From Candidatus Parendomicrobium reticulitermitis (GTDB lineage: Bacteria > Elusimicrobiota > Endomicrobiia > Endomicrobiales > Endomicrobiaceae): DNA of 45,856 nucleotides. The notes beneath the pieces are model-generated. The model made no database searches. It was not told the DNA's origin and saw only the letters and a program-made list of their open reading frames with translations. The translations under genes were made by a program, and so were the position numbers. This document shows, piece by piece, positions 1-8,248 of this stretch. The stretch covers positions 1-45,856 of the forward strand of contig JAITTG010000054.1 of the NCBI GenBank assembly GCA_031287095.1, read 5' to 3'. Numbering within the stretch: position 1 is the first letter of the stretch; each line of letters begins with the position of its first letter.

Positions 1-186
1 ATCAAACAAACAAAATATCATAGCGGCAAAAACATATATACTTATTATGAAAACGGCGTTAAGAAATATATGGAAGTGGACGACGGCATATCAAGCGGAT
101 TGACAAAATTACCGCAACCGAACAAAAACAAATTTTTTATTCAAACAAATCAATCGCAAATAAAACACATTGATTTTTCAATATAA
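1..186 (+). CDS. C-terminal end of an unidentified protein (5' cut by window edge)
   Basis: Frame 1 is open from the first base to a TAA at 184-186 and gives 61 residues rich in Lys, Asn, Gln and Tyr. The composition and the clean stop fit the tail of a real gene, but I recognise no family. It converges on the tRNA-Leu gene and the MATE gene, which lie on the other strand. No clear hairpin terminator is visible between its stop and the tRNA. Confidence 0.4.
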   Translation: MKQTKYHSGKNIYTYYENGVKKYMEVDDGISSGLTKLPQPNKNKFFIQTNQSQIKHIDFSI

Positions 187-197
187 AATAAGTTTTT

Positions 198-281
198 TGC
201 TGAGGGCGGGATTTGAACCCGCACCGCCCTTTCGAGGACAGGCTTCTGAGACCTGCGTGTCTGCCGTTCCACCACCTCAGC
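198..281 (-). tRNA. tRNA-Leu (anticodon CAG)
   Basis: On the minus strand the 84-nt sequence folds as a class II tRNA. The acceptor arms are GCTGAGG and CCTCAGC with discriminator A. The D-loop region is GGTGGAACGGCAGACACG. The anticodon stem CAGGT/GCCTG carries loop CTCAGAA, so the anticodon is CAG and reads CUG. A long variable arm (TCCTCGAAAGGG region) and a T-loop GGTTCAAATC are present. CCA is not encoded: the bases after the discriminator are A. It lies 28 bases beyond the MATE stop on the same strand and may be co-transcribed with it. Confidence 0.95.
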
Positions 282-309
282 ATGCGGAGAGCAGGTTTCA
301 AACCCGCCC

Positions 310-1713
310 CTACTCGTCTTCTGCAATTTCCATATCAATTACGCGCATTTTTTTCCATAGGTTTGTTTTGTATCTAAAATAGAAACTGCCCGCAAGGGCT
401 ATCACATATAATAACATAAACCACCACGCCGCGTATAAGCCCAATTTGAATACCACCACAATCAAATAAGTCGGGATTATAACCATAAAAATAGATAAAA
501 CTATAAGCCTCTTCATAACAAAAGCCGTGTCGCCTGCGCCTTTGATTGCGGCGGCAAAAATTATATTGGTGGAATCAAAAATTATATATATAGCCAAAAT
601 CCTCAAAAGATTTACCGCCATAGGTCTTATATTTTCTATCATAGACGCTTGAGCGCCGCCTGAAAAAGGATATAGAAGTTGATTGGGAAATATAAACAAA
701 ATGAAAATCACTATAAAAGCATAAGCATAGACTATTTGGGAAGCTGAGCGGACGCTCGCTTGCGCTATGGACGGTTTATTTCTTCCGAGATAATTGCCGA
801 CCATTATTGAAGTCGTTATACCGCAGCCGACAAGAGGCATTATGACAAGATGATTTATATTGAGCGCTATATTGCTGGACGCAAGTTCCTCTATGCCGAG
901 CGTTCCGATTATCAGCATAAAAATTCCAAATCCCGCCATATCGGCAAAGAACTGCACGCCGTTTGGAAAACCATATCTCAATAATCTTTTCATAAAAGCA
1001 AAATTGGGTTTTAAATATCTTGTATTGTAAATTTGCGCATTCTTTTTTGAAGTGATTAAAATAATGTATAAAGCAAACATAACAGTCGAAGAGATATTGC
1101 TCGCCCAAGCGGAGCCGACAATGCCCATTTCGGCAAAACCAAAATTTCCAAAAATCAAACAATAATCTAAAATTACATTGCATAAAACAGTTATGACGCC
1201 GATAAACAAAATAATTTTAGTCTGCCCTCTGCCCGCATAAAAGCCCGACAAGCCCGCCGAACCTAAAGATACGAAAGCGCCGTAACACAGCGTTTGAAAG
1301 AACGCTCCTTCTTGTTGAGCGACAATAACTGGATGCCCTATGCTCATAAAAAAAGTTTGAGCAAAAAATGATATGAATAAAATAATCAATGCCGCCGCAA
1401 AAGCCAAATAAACGCTTTGCCAAACAGCTGGACCTATAGAGCGATATTCCTCTTTACCATAATATTGAGCGACAAAAACATCCACATAAGCGAGAGTCCC
1501 CAAAAAAAGGCTAATCAAAGCAAAATTTGAAATGCCCGCAGGAACAGACGCCGCAAAAGCCTCTTGAGAATACCAAGATAAAAAAGTTCTATTGACAAAA
1601 AGTTGTATAGCCCCTATGCTCGTTGAGATTATAAGAGGAACGGCAATTTTGAAAAATTCCAAATATCCGCCGTTCGTTCTGTATTGCCTGTTTATGTAAT
1701 TGAAAACACTCAT
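310..1713 (-). CDS. MATE family multidrug/Na+ efflux transporter
   Basis: The product has 467 residues, the usual MATE length, and is predicted to export drugs or metabolites across the inner membrane using a Na+ or H+ gradient. About twelve hydrophobic segments fall into two similar halves. Typical MATE features are the N-terminal segment FFKIAVPLIISTSIGAIQLF, the repeated small-residue turns (for example GLSGFYAGRGQTK) and the second-half start RYGFPNGVQFFADMAG. The start is the ATG at 1713, preceded by AGGAG at good spacing. It stands alone: the tRNA-Leu is downstream and a 302-bp repeat-filled gap lies upstream. The substrate cannot be told from the sequence. Confidence 0.9.
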   Translation of the reverse strand: MSVFNYINRQYRTNGGYLEFFKIAVPLIISTSIGAIQLFVNRTFLSWYSQEAFAASVPAGISNFALISLFLGTLAYVDVFVAQYYGKEEYRSIGPAVWQSVYLAFAAALIILFISFFAQTFFMSIGHPVIVAQQEGAFFQTLCYGAFVSLGSAGLSGFYAGRGQTKIILFIGVITVLCNVILDYCLIFGNFGFAEMGIVGSAWASNISSTVMFALYIILITSKKNAQIYNTRYLKPNFAFMKRLLRYGFPNGVQFFADMAGFGIFMLIIGTLGIEELASSNIALNINHLVIMPLVGCGITTSIMVGNYLGRNKPSIAQASVRSASQIVYAYAFIVIFILFIFPNQLLYPFSGGAQASMIENIRPMAVNLLRILAIYIIFDSTNIIFAAAIKGAGDTAFVMKRLIVLSIFMVIIPTYLIVVVFKLGLYAAWWFMLLYVIALAGSFYFRYKTNLWKKMRVIDMEIAEDE

Positions 1714-2015
1714 TTTTGCTCCTATATTGACGACAAAATCGGACGCGTAAAAGTTAAGAGAGAAGGTAAAGATAGTTTAAAATAAAAGGACAACCAAATC
1801 CAAATCAATATAAATACAATCCAATTTTCGTAGGGGCAGACCCATGTGTCTGTCCGACACAAATACAGCGCCGCAACACAGAGAAATTGGCATTAGGAGA
1901 GATTGCGCAATGACGGCACAAAAACCTGTTTTATAAAAAAGAAAGGGCAGACGCATGGTCCTGCCCCTACATTTTTTTGTAGAGACGCGCTACGCGCGCG
2001 TCTCTACATCATCAT
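1714..2015. repeat. Intergenic repeat cluster (families I and H)
   Basis: I see no gene in this gap. It holds two inverted copies of family I, a hairpin around GGGGCAGAC..CATG..GTCTGCCC, at about 1830-1860 and 1945-1972. It also holds a family H palindrome at 1980-2008, TAGAGACGCGC followed by GCGCGTCTCTA. The palindrome lies only a few bases past the etfA stop and could end its transcript, though no clear U-run follows. Related copies are at 17531-17560 (I), 21709-21738 (H) and 27076-27099 (H). Confidence 0.7.
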
Positions 2016-3233
2016 TTATTTATTTTTGATTGCTTTGATTATATTTGGGATGATTTCAAATAAATCGCCCTCTAATGCATAGGTTGCAGTTTGCATCATC
2101 GGACAAGTTGCGTCTTTGTTTATGGCAATGATAATATCAGAAGAACTCATTCCAACAAGATGTTGTATTTGTCCTGAAATGCCGCAGGCTATATAAATTT
2201 TCGGAGCGACAGTTCTGCCTGTCTGTCCTACTTGATGAGAATATGCAAGCCACTCGGAATCCACAGCCGCTCTCGAAGCGCCTACCGCGCCGCCAAGCAA
2301 ATCCGCCAATTCTTTTAAAAGTTTAAACCCTTCCGCTCCGCCTAGCCCGCGCCCGCCTGAAACTATAATGTCGGCGTCGGATATGTTTATTTGAGCGCTG
2401 TCATCTTTTATAAATTGCAAAAATTTTGTTCTGTTTAACAAAGTTGAAATATCGAGTTGACTCTCAATTACTTCTCCTTTGGCATTCTCGTCTATTGTAG
2501 CCTCTTTAAAAACTTTGTGGCGGACTGTCGCCATCTGAGGTCTATGCCTTGGAGTGAGAATTGTAGCCATAATATTTCCGCCGAAAGCCGGGCGGGTTTG
2601 TTGGAGATTTTTTGTTTCTGGGTCTATAGCAAGGGCTGTGCAATCCGCCGTAAGCCCTGTTCCTATTCTTGCCGCCACTCTTGACGCAAAAGAGCGTCCT
2701 ATATTAGTCGCGCCCATCAAAACTATTTCGGGTTTTTCTTTTTCTATGAGTTGAGTTAAAACTGAAGAATAGGGGTCGTCTTGAAATTCGGCTAAAATAG
2801 GGTCTTCGCAAAGATACACTTTGTCTGCGCCGCGCTTTATTAAATCCTGCGCTTTAGACTTTATATTTGAGCCTATTAAAACGGCGCTTAAAGGCGCTCC
2901 AAGTTGCTTTGCAAGATTTTTACCTTCGCCCAAAAGTTCAAAAACCACTTTTGAGATTTCTCCATGCCTTTGCTCAGCGTAAACCCAAACGCCTTTGTAT
3001 TGACTTTTATCAAGAGCAGTTTTTGGCGCGTCTTTTACTAAAGATATGGCTTTAAATTTGCAAATATCCGCGCAAGTTCCGCAATATGCGCATTTGTTTA
3101 AATCAATTATTGCAAGTTTCAAATTTTTAGGATGTTGAGGTCTTTCCTGCATAGCGATAGCCCCAAAAGGGCAAGCCTGCGCGCACTGTCCGCAACCTAC
3201 GCATTTATCATTCAAAATAGCGATATTTGGCAT
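2016..3233 (-). CDS. etfA: Electron transfer flavoprotein alpha subunit with N-terminal 2[4Fe-4S] ferredoxin domain
   Basis: This 405-residue protein joins a bacterial-type ferredoxin to an EtfA/FixB subunit. The ferredoxin has CxxCxxCxxxC sets at Cys11/14/17/21 and Cys48/51/54/58, enough for two [4Fe-4S] clusters. The C-terminal half carries the FAD-binding signature: GGRGLGG, ASRAAVDSEW, the QVGQTGRTVAPKIYIACG stretch and GISGQIQHLVGM. In anaerobes such fused subunits (for example CarE of caffeyl-CoA reductase) pass electrons between NADH, ferredoxin and acyl-CoA enzymes. The start ATG at 3233 follows AAGGAG. No etfB lies on either side, which is unusual because etfB normally adjoins etfA. 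A diverged family A repeat lies about 100 bp upstream. The neighbour on the other strand is a radical-type dehydratase activator. Confidence 0.9.
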   Translation of the reverse strand: MPNIAILNDKCVGCGQCAQACPFGAIAMQERPQHPKNLKLAIIDLNKCAYCGTCADICKFKAISLVKDAPKTALDKSQYKGVWVYAEQRHGEISKVVFELLGEGKNLAKQLGAPLSAVLIGSNIKSKAQDLIKRGADKVYLCEDPILAEFQDDPYSSVLTQLIEKEKPEIVLMGATNIGRSFASRVAARIGTGLTADCTALAIDPETKNLQQTRPAFGGNIMATILTPRHRPQMATVRHKVFKEATIDENAKGEVIESQLDISTLLNRTKFLQFIKDDSAQINISDADIIVSGGRGLGGAEGFKLLKELADLLGGAVGASRAAVDSEWLAYSHQVGQTGRTVAPKIYIACGISGQIQHLVGMSSSDIIIAINKDATCPMMQTATYALEGDLFEIIPNIIKAIKNK

Positions 3234-3759
3234 TTTTTAATTCTCCTTTTTTCATATTTCCTATCTTCCGCTTTTGTGTTCCTCGCCATATTTTCTCTTC
3301 GCTCAAAGTCTCTCTCATGAGAATAGCGATAGGCAATATGGGGGTATTAACGACATTAAACGCTATCAGGGTTTAGGCATAGCGATTGATTTTAGTTTTT
3401 ACAAGAAAAAAGACGCTCAAAAGGTCAGACCCTTTTAATCGTCGGAAAAGATTATACTCATTTTGCTCTTTTTAGGCAATTTTTTTCGGGAAACAGCAAC
3501 GGCAACTTGCGAAATGTCTTTGTTCGTTGTCATTGCCGTTGCCTTTGTCGTTTTGCGTCGCTTGCGCGGTCGTCGCTGTTATTGTTGTTTAAGGAAATGG
3601 CGTTCGCATCTCGCGCCCGCCGCCAGACTTGCGCTCTTTATTCATCGCGCGGCGGCTGCAACTTGTGAGAAAAGCCGTTGCCGTTGTTTAAACCCATTCC
3701 AATTTTATAAATTAGTATAATGCCATCATTAAAATATAAAAAAATGAAGGAGAAATTCA
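3234..3759. repeat. 526-bp intergenic region: diverged family A element and a long family B repeat
   Basis: This gap separates the divergent etfA and dehydratase-activator genes. At about 3290-3385 is a diverged family A element (GGTATTAACGACATTAAACG core). At about 3481-3690 is a long family B repeat; its 3540-3690 part is the inverted counterpart of 11480-11640, with roughly 90% identity over the best 100 bp by eye. The repeat carries an open frame on one strand, but the same frame is a by-product of the repeat at 11.5 kb. The right edge carries a likely promoter (3716-3721). Confidence 0.65.
3716..3721 (+). promoter_or_regulatory. Candidate -10 box for the dehydratase activator gene
   Basis: A consensus TATAAT lies 39 bases before the ATG at 3760, with the Shine-Dalgarno AAGGAG in between. 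I see no good -35 hexamer at 16-18 bases, so this is only a candidate. Confidence 0.4.
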
Positions 3760-6700
3760 ATGAATACAAAAGAAATGCCGCCTTATAAGGCTGGGTTGGA
3801 TATAGGATCAACTACTGTTAAACTTTCGGTCTTAGATCAAAATAATAAGCCTTTATATTGCAATTATAAAAGACATCAATTAGACCTTTTAAATACTATC
3901 ATCAATCTTATAGACTCTGCCCCTGCCGAACTTTTAAATAAACAAATGTCTATTTGCGCTACGGGGTCCGGCGCTATTGCGCTTTCCCAAAGAACAAATA
4001 TCCCTTTTGAACAAGAAGTAATCGCCTGCACTAAGGCTATTAGAACTTTTTTGCCGAAAGTTGACGCCGCCATAGAACTCGGAGGAGAAGACGCTAAAAT
4101 CACTTTCTTTGATAATGGCTCTATTGACCAAAGAATGAATGAAACTTGCGCCGGCGGCACAGGCGCTTTTATAGACCAAATGGCGCAAACGCTTAAAACC
4201 GACGCCGCAGGAATAAATGAACTCGCTAAAAATTATAAAACAGTTTATCCCATTGCAGCTCGTTGCGGCGTTTTTGCTAAAACTGATATTATGCCTTTAT
4301 TAAATGAAGGCGCGGCAAAAGAAGATATCGCCGCAAGCATTTTGCAAGCCGTTGTAAATCAGACTATCGGCGGTCTTGCCCGAGGGCGTTCTATTAAAGG
4401 CAATGTCGCTTTCCTTGGAGGACCTTTATTTTTCTTGTCTGAACTCAGAGCGGCTTTTATCAAAACTTTAAAACTTGGAAGCGAAAATATATTCTTTCCA
4501 GAAAACGCCCATTTCTTCGTATCTTTCGGCGCCGCTTTGTTATCGGGCGAACAAGAAAATCCAAGCAGCGGCAATGCCAAAACTTCCAGAATTTTAACTC
4601 TCGCCCAATTAAAAGAAAGATTTAAAAATCTAAATGAACAAAACATATCTCAAAGCCAAAATTCTCTTGAACCGCTTTTTAAAGACGAGGCTGATTTAAA
4701 CGATTTCTTGCAAAGGCATAATCAAAATGCGGCAAAAAGAATTGAACTTGCAGATTGTAAAGGCGGATTATTTCTGGGCATTGACGCCGGCTCCACTACG
4801 ACAAAAGCAGTTCTCATCACAGCAAACAAAAAAATCGCATATACTCATTACGGTTCCAATAATGGAAATCCGCTGCAAAGCGTTATAGAAGTTTTAAAAG
4901 ACATTTATTCAAAACTGCCTTATGAGGCAAATATCGCTGGCTCTTGCGTCACGGGTTATGGCGAGGCTTTAATCAAAGCGGCTTTAAATTTTGATTATGG
5001 AGAAGTTGAGACTATAGCGCATTATAAAGCGGCTCATTATTTTAATCCCGAAGCGTCTTTTATTTTAGATATCGGCGGGCAAGATATGAAATGTATCTAT
5101 ATCAAAAACGGACTGATAGATAAAATAGTTTTAAATGAAGCCTGCTCGTCCGGCTGCGGCTCTTTTATACAGAATTTTGCTCAATCGCTAAATTATACAG
5201 TATCAGATTTTGCCGCTCTTGCCGTCGCTGCAAAAAAGCCTGTGGATTTGGGTTCGCGCTGCACAGTTTTTATGAATTCTAAAATCAAACAAGCGCAAAA
5301 AGAAGGAGCAAGCGCTGGCGATATTAGCGCGGGTCTTGATTATTCAGTAATCAAGAACGCTTTATATAAAGTAATCAAAATCTCAAATCCTGAAGAATTA
5401 GGAAAAAACATAGTAGTTCAAGGCGGAACATTTTTTAATAATGGAGTTTTGCGCGCGGCGGAAATTCTTCTCGGCGTCAATGTTTCTCGTCCTGATATTG
5501 CCGGTCTTATGGGCGCGTTTGGAGCCGCTATTATCGCTTTACAAAACAAGCCTTCTATGAGCGTACTCATATCAAAAGAAAAACTTGATGAATTCTCATA
5601 CAAAATGAGAAATACCCGCTGCAAAGGCTGCGAAAATAAATGTCTTTTAAATATCGCGGTTTTTCCAGACGGTAAAACTTTTATCTCGGGCAATCGCTGC
5701 GAAAACGCTCTCAAAGATAAAAAAATCTCTTCTTTTGCTTTCAATATGTTTGATTATAAATACAAAAGGCTTTTTGATTTTTATAAACCGCTTCCGCTTG
5801 ACCAAGCAAAAAGAGGCGTAATCGGCATTCCCCGAGCTTTAAATATGTATGAAAATTATCCTTTTTGGTTTGAGTTTTTCACTTCTTTGGGGTTTAGAGT
5901 GGTTTTGTCAGACCCGTCTTCCAATGCTCTTTTTAACGAAGGACTTGAAAGTATTCCGTCGCAAACCGTGTGTTTTCCCGCAAAAATGGTTCACGGACAT
6001 ATAGAAAATCTCGTCAAAAAAGGCATTAAGACAATTTTTTATCCCTGCATACCTTTTGAAGTAAAAGAATTTAAAGACGCTGACAATCATTATAATTGTC
6101 CCGTCGTAGGAAGTTATCCCGAAGTGATTCGTTTAAATATGAATGTTTTAGAAGAAAAAGGCGTCGGATTTTTGCAGCCTTTCTTGCCTTTTGATAATGC
6201 CAAGAGGCTGATTTCTAGATTAAATCAAGAACTCAAAGGTTATAAAATCACAAGAAAAGAATTGATTTGGGCAGTCTTAAAAGCCCGTGCATCGCTAAAT
6301 CTATTTAAAAAAGATATAAGAAAACTCGGCGCAAAACATATAAAAGAAATCAAAAAAAGCGCGGCGCCGGCAATCATTCTTGCGGGCAGACCTTATCATA
6401 TAGATCCAGCCATAAATCACGGCATTGCAGATTTAATCGCCTCGCAAGGCATGATTGTTTTAAGCGAAGATTCAGTCGCTCATCTGTCCGGCGCATTGCC
6501 AAGAATCAATTTTGTCGACCAATGGATGTATCATTCGCGCTTATACAGAGCGGCAAGTTTAGCCGCAAGTTTAGACAGCGTGGAACTTGTCCAATTAAAT
6601 TCTTTCGGCTGCGGTCTTGATGCAATTACAACTGAGCAGACCGAAGAAATTCTATCTAAGTCGGGCAAAATCTACACAGTTTTAAAAATAGACGAGGGCG

Positions 6701-8076
6701 CAAATCTTGGCGCGGTAAAAATCAGAATCCGCTCCTTGCTTGCGGCTATCAAAGAGAGAAAAGGTTTAAGGACGGCTGTCTCTCATTTTGCAGGGACTAA
6801 GTTTATGCCTTTTACGAGAGAGATGCAGAATTCTCATACTATCCTTTGTCCGCAGATGTCGCCTATACATTTTAAACTTGCAGGCGCAATAGCGCGCAGA
6901 CACGGAATAAATCTTGAAGTGTTGCCGAAAGTGAGCAAAGCCGATATTGAAGAAGGGCTGCGATATGTCAATAACGACGCTTGCTATCCTACAATTGTCG
7001 TTGTCGGACAATTGATCAACGCTTTAAAAAGCGGCAAATATGATTTGAATAAAACCGCTATGATTATCTCTCAAACAGGCGGAGGATGCCGCGCTACAAA
7101 TTATGCGGGATTTTTAAGAAAAGCCGCTCAAAAAGCGGGCTTTGACAATATCCCTGTAATAGTTTTGGGAGTGACAAATTCTACGGCAAGCAGGGCTATT
7201 GATTTTACTTTTGGGCTGATAAAAGATTGCGCTCTTGTTTTACTTTTTGGCGATTTGCTTATGAGAGTTTCAAACCGCACCCGCCCTTATGAAATAAATA
7301 CCGGACAAACCGACGCTTTGCTTGAAAAATGGATTATTTATTTGTCTGAGAGAATTAGAAAAGTTTATTTTTTTGAATTTAAACATATAGCGCAAAAAAT
7401 CATACAAGAGTTCGACGAAATCCCTATGAAAGAAATCCAAAAACCGCGCGTGGGCGTTGTAGGCGAGATTTTGGTTAAATTCCACCCCGACGCAAACAAT
7501 AATCTCGTAGGTCTTTTAGAAAAAGAAGGCGCGGAGGCTATAGTGCCTGATATGACGGATTTTTTAATTTACTGCTTATTAGACGATGTGTTTAAACATA
7601 AATATCTTTCTGGAAGTTATAAAGCAAAGGTTATCTCTCGGCTTGCTGTGCGCTTTATTGAGGGAAGGCGTTCGGTGATTAGAAACGCTTTAAAGAAAAG
7701 CAAACATTTCTCTTCATATCAAAGGACTAAAGAGTTGGCTAACAAAGTTTCTGAAATCGTTTCTGTATGCAATCAAACGGGCGAAGGCTGGCTTTTAACT
7801 GCGGAAATGTTGGAATTGATAGAAGATGGAGTAAATAATATAGTTTGCGTTCAACCTTTCGGCTGTCTCCCCAATCACATAACAGGCAAAGGCGTGATGA
7901 AAGAATTAAAACGCCGCTATCCCGCCGTAAATATAGCAGCCGTTGACTATGACCCCGGCGCAAGCGAAACCAATCAAATCAACCGCATAAAACTAATGAT
8001 GTCGGTAGCCCGCTCAGACAAAAAAGCAAAAAGGCTCCGCAAAAAAACGCTCCAAATAAAACCGATGGGCGTATAA
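3760..8076 (+). CDS. Giant acyl-CoA dehydratase/reductase activator (two ASKHA ATPase modules plus DUF2229 and HgdB-like region)
   Basis: The 1438-residue protein belongs to the long HgdC/BadF-type family. Module 1 starts with the phosphate loop GLDIGSTTVK (about residue 12) and has ELGGEDAK and NETCAGGTG; Cys130 and Cys169 match the two ligands of the intersubunit [4Fe-4S] cluster in HgdC. Module 2 repeats the pattern with LGIDAGSTTTK, DIGGQDMK, NEACSSGCG (Cys462) and SRCTVF (Cys501). A CKGCENKC motif follows near residue 625, then a DUF2229 region (IGIPRALNMYENYPF) and a COG3580/3581-type dehydratase-like tail with QTVCFPAKM, FGCGLDAITTEQ, NNDACYP and GGGCRATNY. Family knowledge says such ATPases drive low-potential electron transfer to a partner [4Fe-4S] enzyme; the partner of this long form is unknown. 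The start follows AAGGAG. The gene ends at a strong terminator. Confidence 0.9.
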   Translation: MNTKEMPPYKAGLDIGSTTVKLSVLDQNNKPLYCNYKRHQLDLLNTIINLIDSAPAELLNKQMSICATGSGAIALSQRTNIPFEQEVIACTKAIRTFLPKVDAAIELGGEDAKITFFDNGSIDQRMNETCAGGTGAFIDQMAQTLKTDAAGINELAKNYKTVYPIAARCGVFAKTDIMPLLNEGAAKEDIAASILQAVVNQTIGGLARGRSIKGNVAFLGGPLFFLSELRAAFIKTLKLGSENIFFPENAHFFVSFGAALLSGEQENPSSGNAKTSRILTLAQLKERFKNLNEQNISQSQNSLEPLFKDEADLNDFLQRHNQNAAKRIELADCKGGLFLGIDAGSTTTKAVLITANKKIAYTHYGSNNGNPLQSVIEVLKDIYSKLPYEANIAGSCVTGYGEALIKAALNFDYGEVETIAHYKAAHYFNPEASFILDIGGQDMKCIYIKNGLIDKIVLNEACSSGCGSFIQNFAQSLNYTVSDFAALAVAAKKPVDLGSRCTVFMNSKIKQAQKEGASAGDISAGLDYSVIKNALYKVIKISNPEELGKNIVVQGGTFFNNGVLRAAEILLGVNVSRPDIAGLMGAFGAAIIALQNKPSMSVLISKEKLDEFSYKMRNTRCKGCENKCLLNIAVFPDGKTFISGNRCENALKDKKISSFAFNMFDYKYKRLFDFYKPLPLDQAKRGVIGIPRALNMYENYPFWFEFFTSLGFRVVLSDPSSNALFNEGLESIPSQTVCFPAKMVHGHIENLVKKGIKTIFYPCIPFEVKEFKDADNHYNCPVVGSYPEVIRLNMNVLEEKGVGFLQPFLPFDNAKRLISRLNQELKGYKITRKELIWAVLKARASLNLFKKDIRKLGAKHIKEIKKSAAPAIILAGRPYHIDPAINHGIADLIASQGMIVLSEDSVAHLSGALPRINFVDQWMYHSRLYRAASLAASLDSVELVQLNSFGCGLDAITTEQTEEILSKSGKIYTVLKIDEGANLGAVKIRIRSLLAAIKERKGLRTAVSHFAGTKFMPFTREMQNSHTILCPQMSPIHFKLAGAIARRHGINLEVLPKVSKADIEEGLRYVNNDACYPTIVVVGQLINALKSGKYDLNKTAMIISQTGGGCRATNYAGFLRKAAQKAGFDNIPVIVLGVTNSTASRAIDFTFGLIKDCALVLLFGDLLMRVSNRTRPYEINTGQTDALLEKWIIYLSERIRKVYFFEFKHIAQKIIQEFDEIPMKEIQKPRVGVVGEILVKFHPDANNNLVGLLEKEGAEAIVPDMTDFLIYCLLDDVFKHKYLSGSYKAKVISRLAVRFIEGRRSVIRNALKKSKHFSSYQRTKELANKVSEIVSVCNQTGEGWLLTAEMLELIEDGVNNIVCVQPFGCLPNHITGKGVMKELKRRYPAVNIAAVDYDPGASETNQINRIKLMMSVARSDKKAKRLRKKTLQIKPMGV

Positions 8077-8095
8077 AAAACACATTGGAAATAAA

Positions 8096-8137
8096 AAGAG
8101 GTTTTACCTAAATAAGTATAGGCAAAACCTCTTTTTT
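8096..8137. terminator. Bidirectional intrinsic terminator between convergent genes
   Basis: A long hairpin (arms AGAGGTTTTaCCTA and TAGGcAAAACCTCT, loop about 8 bases) has an A-run before and a T-run after it. It can therefore end transcripts from both the activator gene (+) and uxuB (-). Confidence 0.9.
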
Positions 8138-8248
8138 ATTTTTGTCATTGCAAGCTTTTGAATGAGATTGCAGGTCAAGCCCGCAACATATCAAAGATAT
8201 TCAACGAGCCAATCAGCGCTATCGCTTTATTAAAATTACATTGTCAAA
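8138..8248. repeat. Family D half-copy between the terminator and uxuB stop
   Basis: Bases 8165-8190 contain GAGATTGCAGGTCAAGCCCGCAA without the flanking second arm. A short AT-rich stretch ending in AATCAGCGC follows; it resembles sequence near 11395-11410 and 21850-21862. No gene is seen. Confidence 0.6.

Noticed and set aside
170-382. Plus-strand frame across the tRNA-Leu gene
   Set aside because: It is antisense to the tRNA and the end of the MATE gene.
3463-3720. Plus-strand open frame of 85 codons
   Set aside because: It reads a family B repeat; the same Cys/Arg-rich peptide appears from the inverted copy at 11.5 kb. There is no ribosome site and no family.
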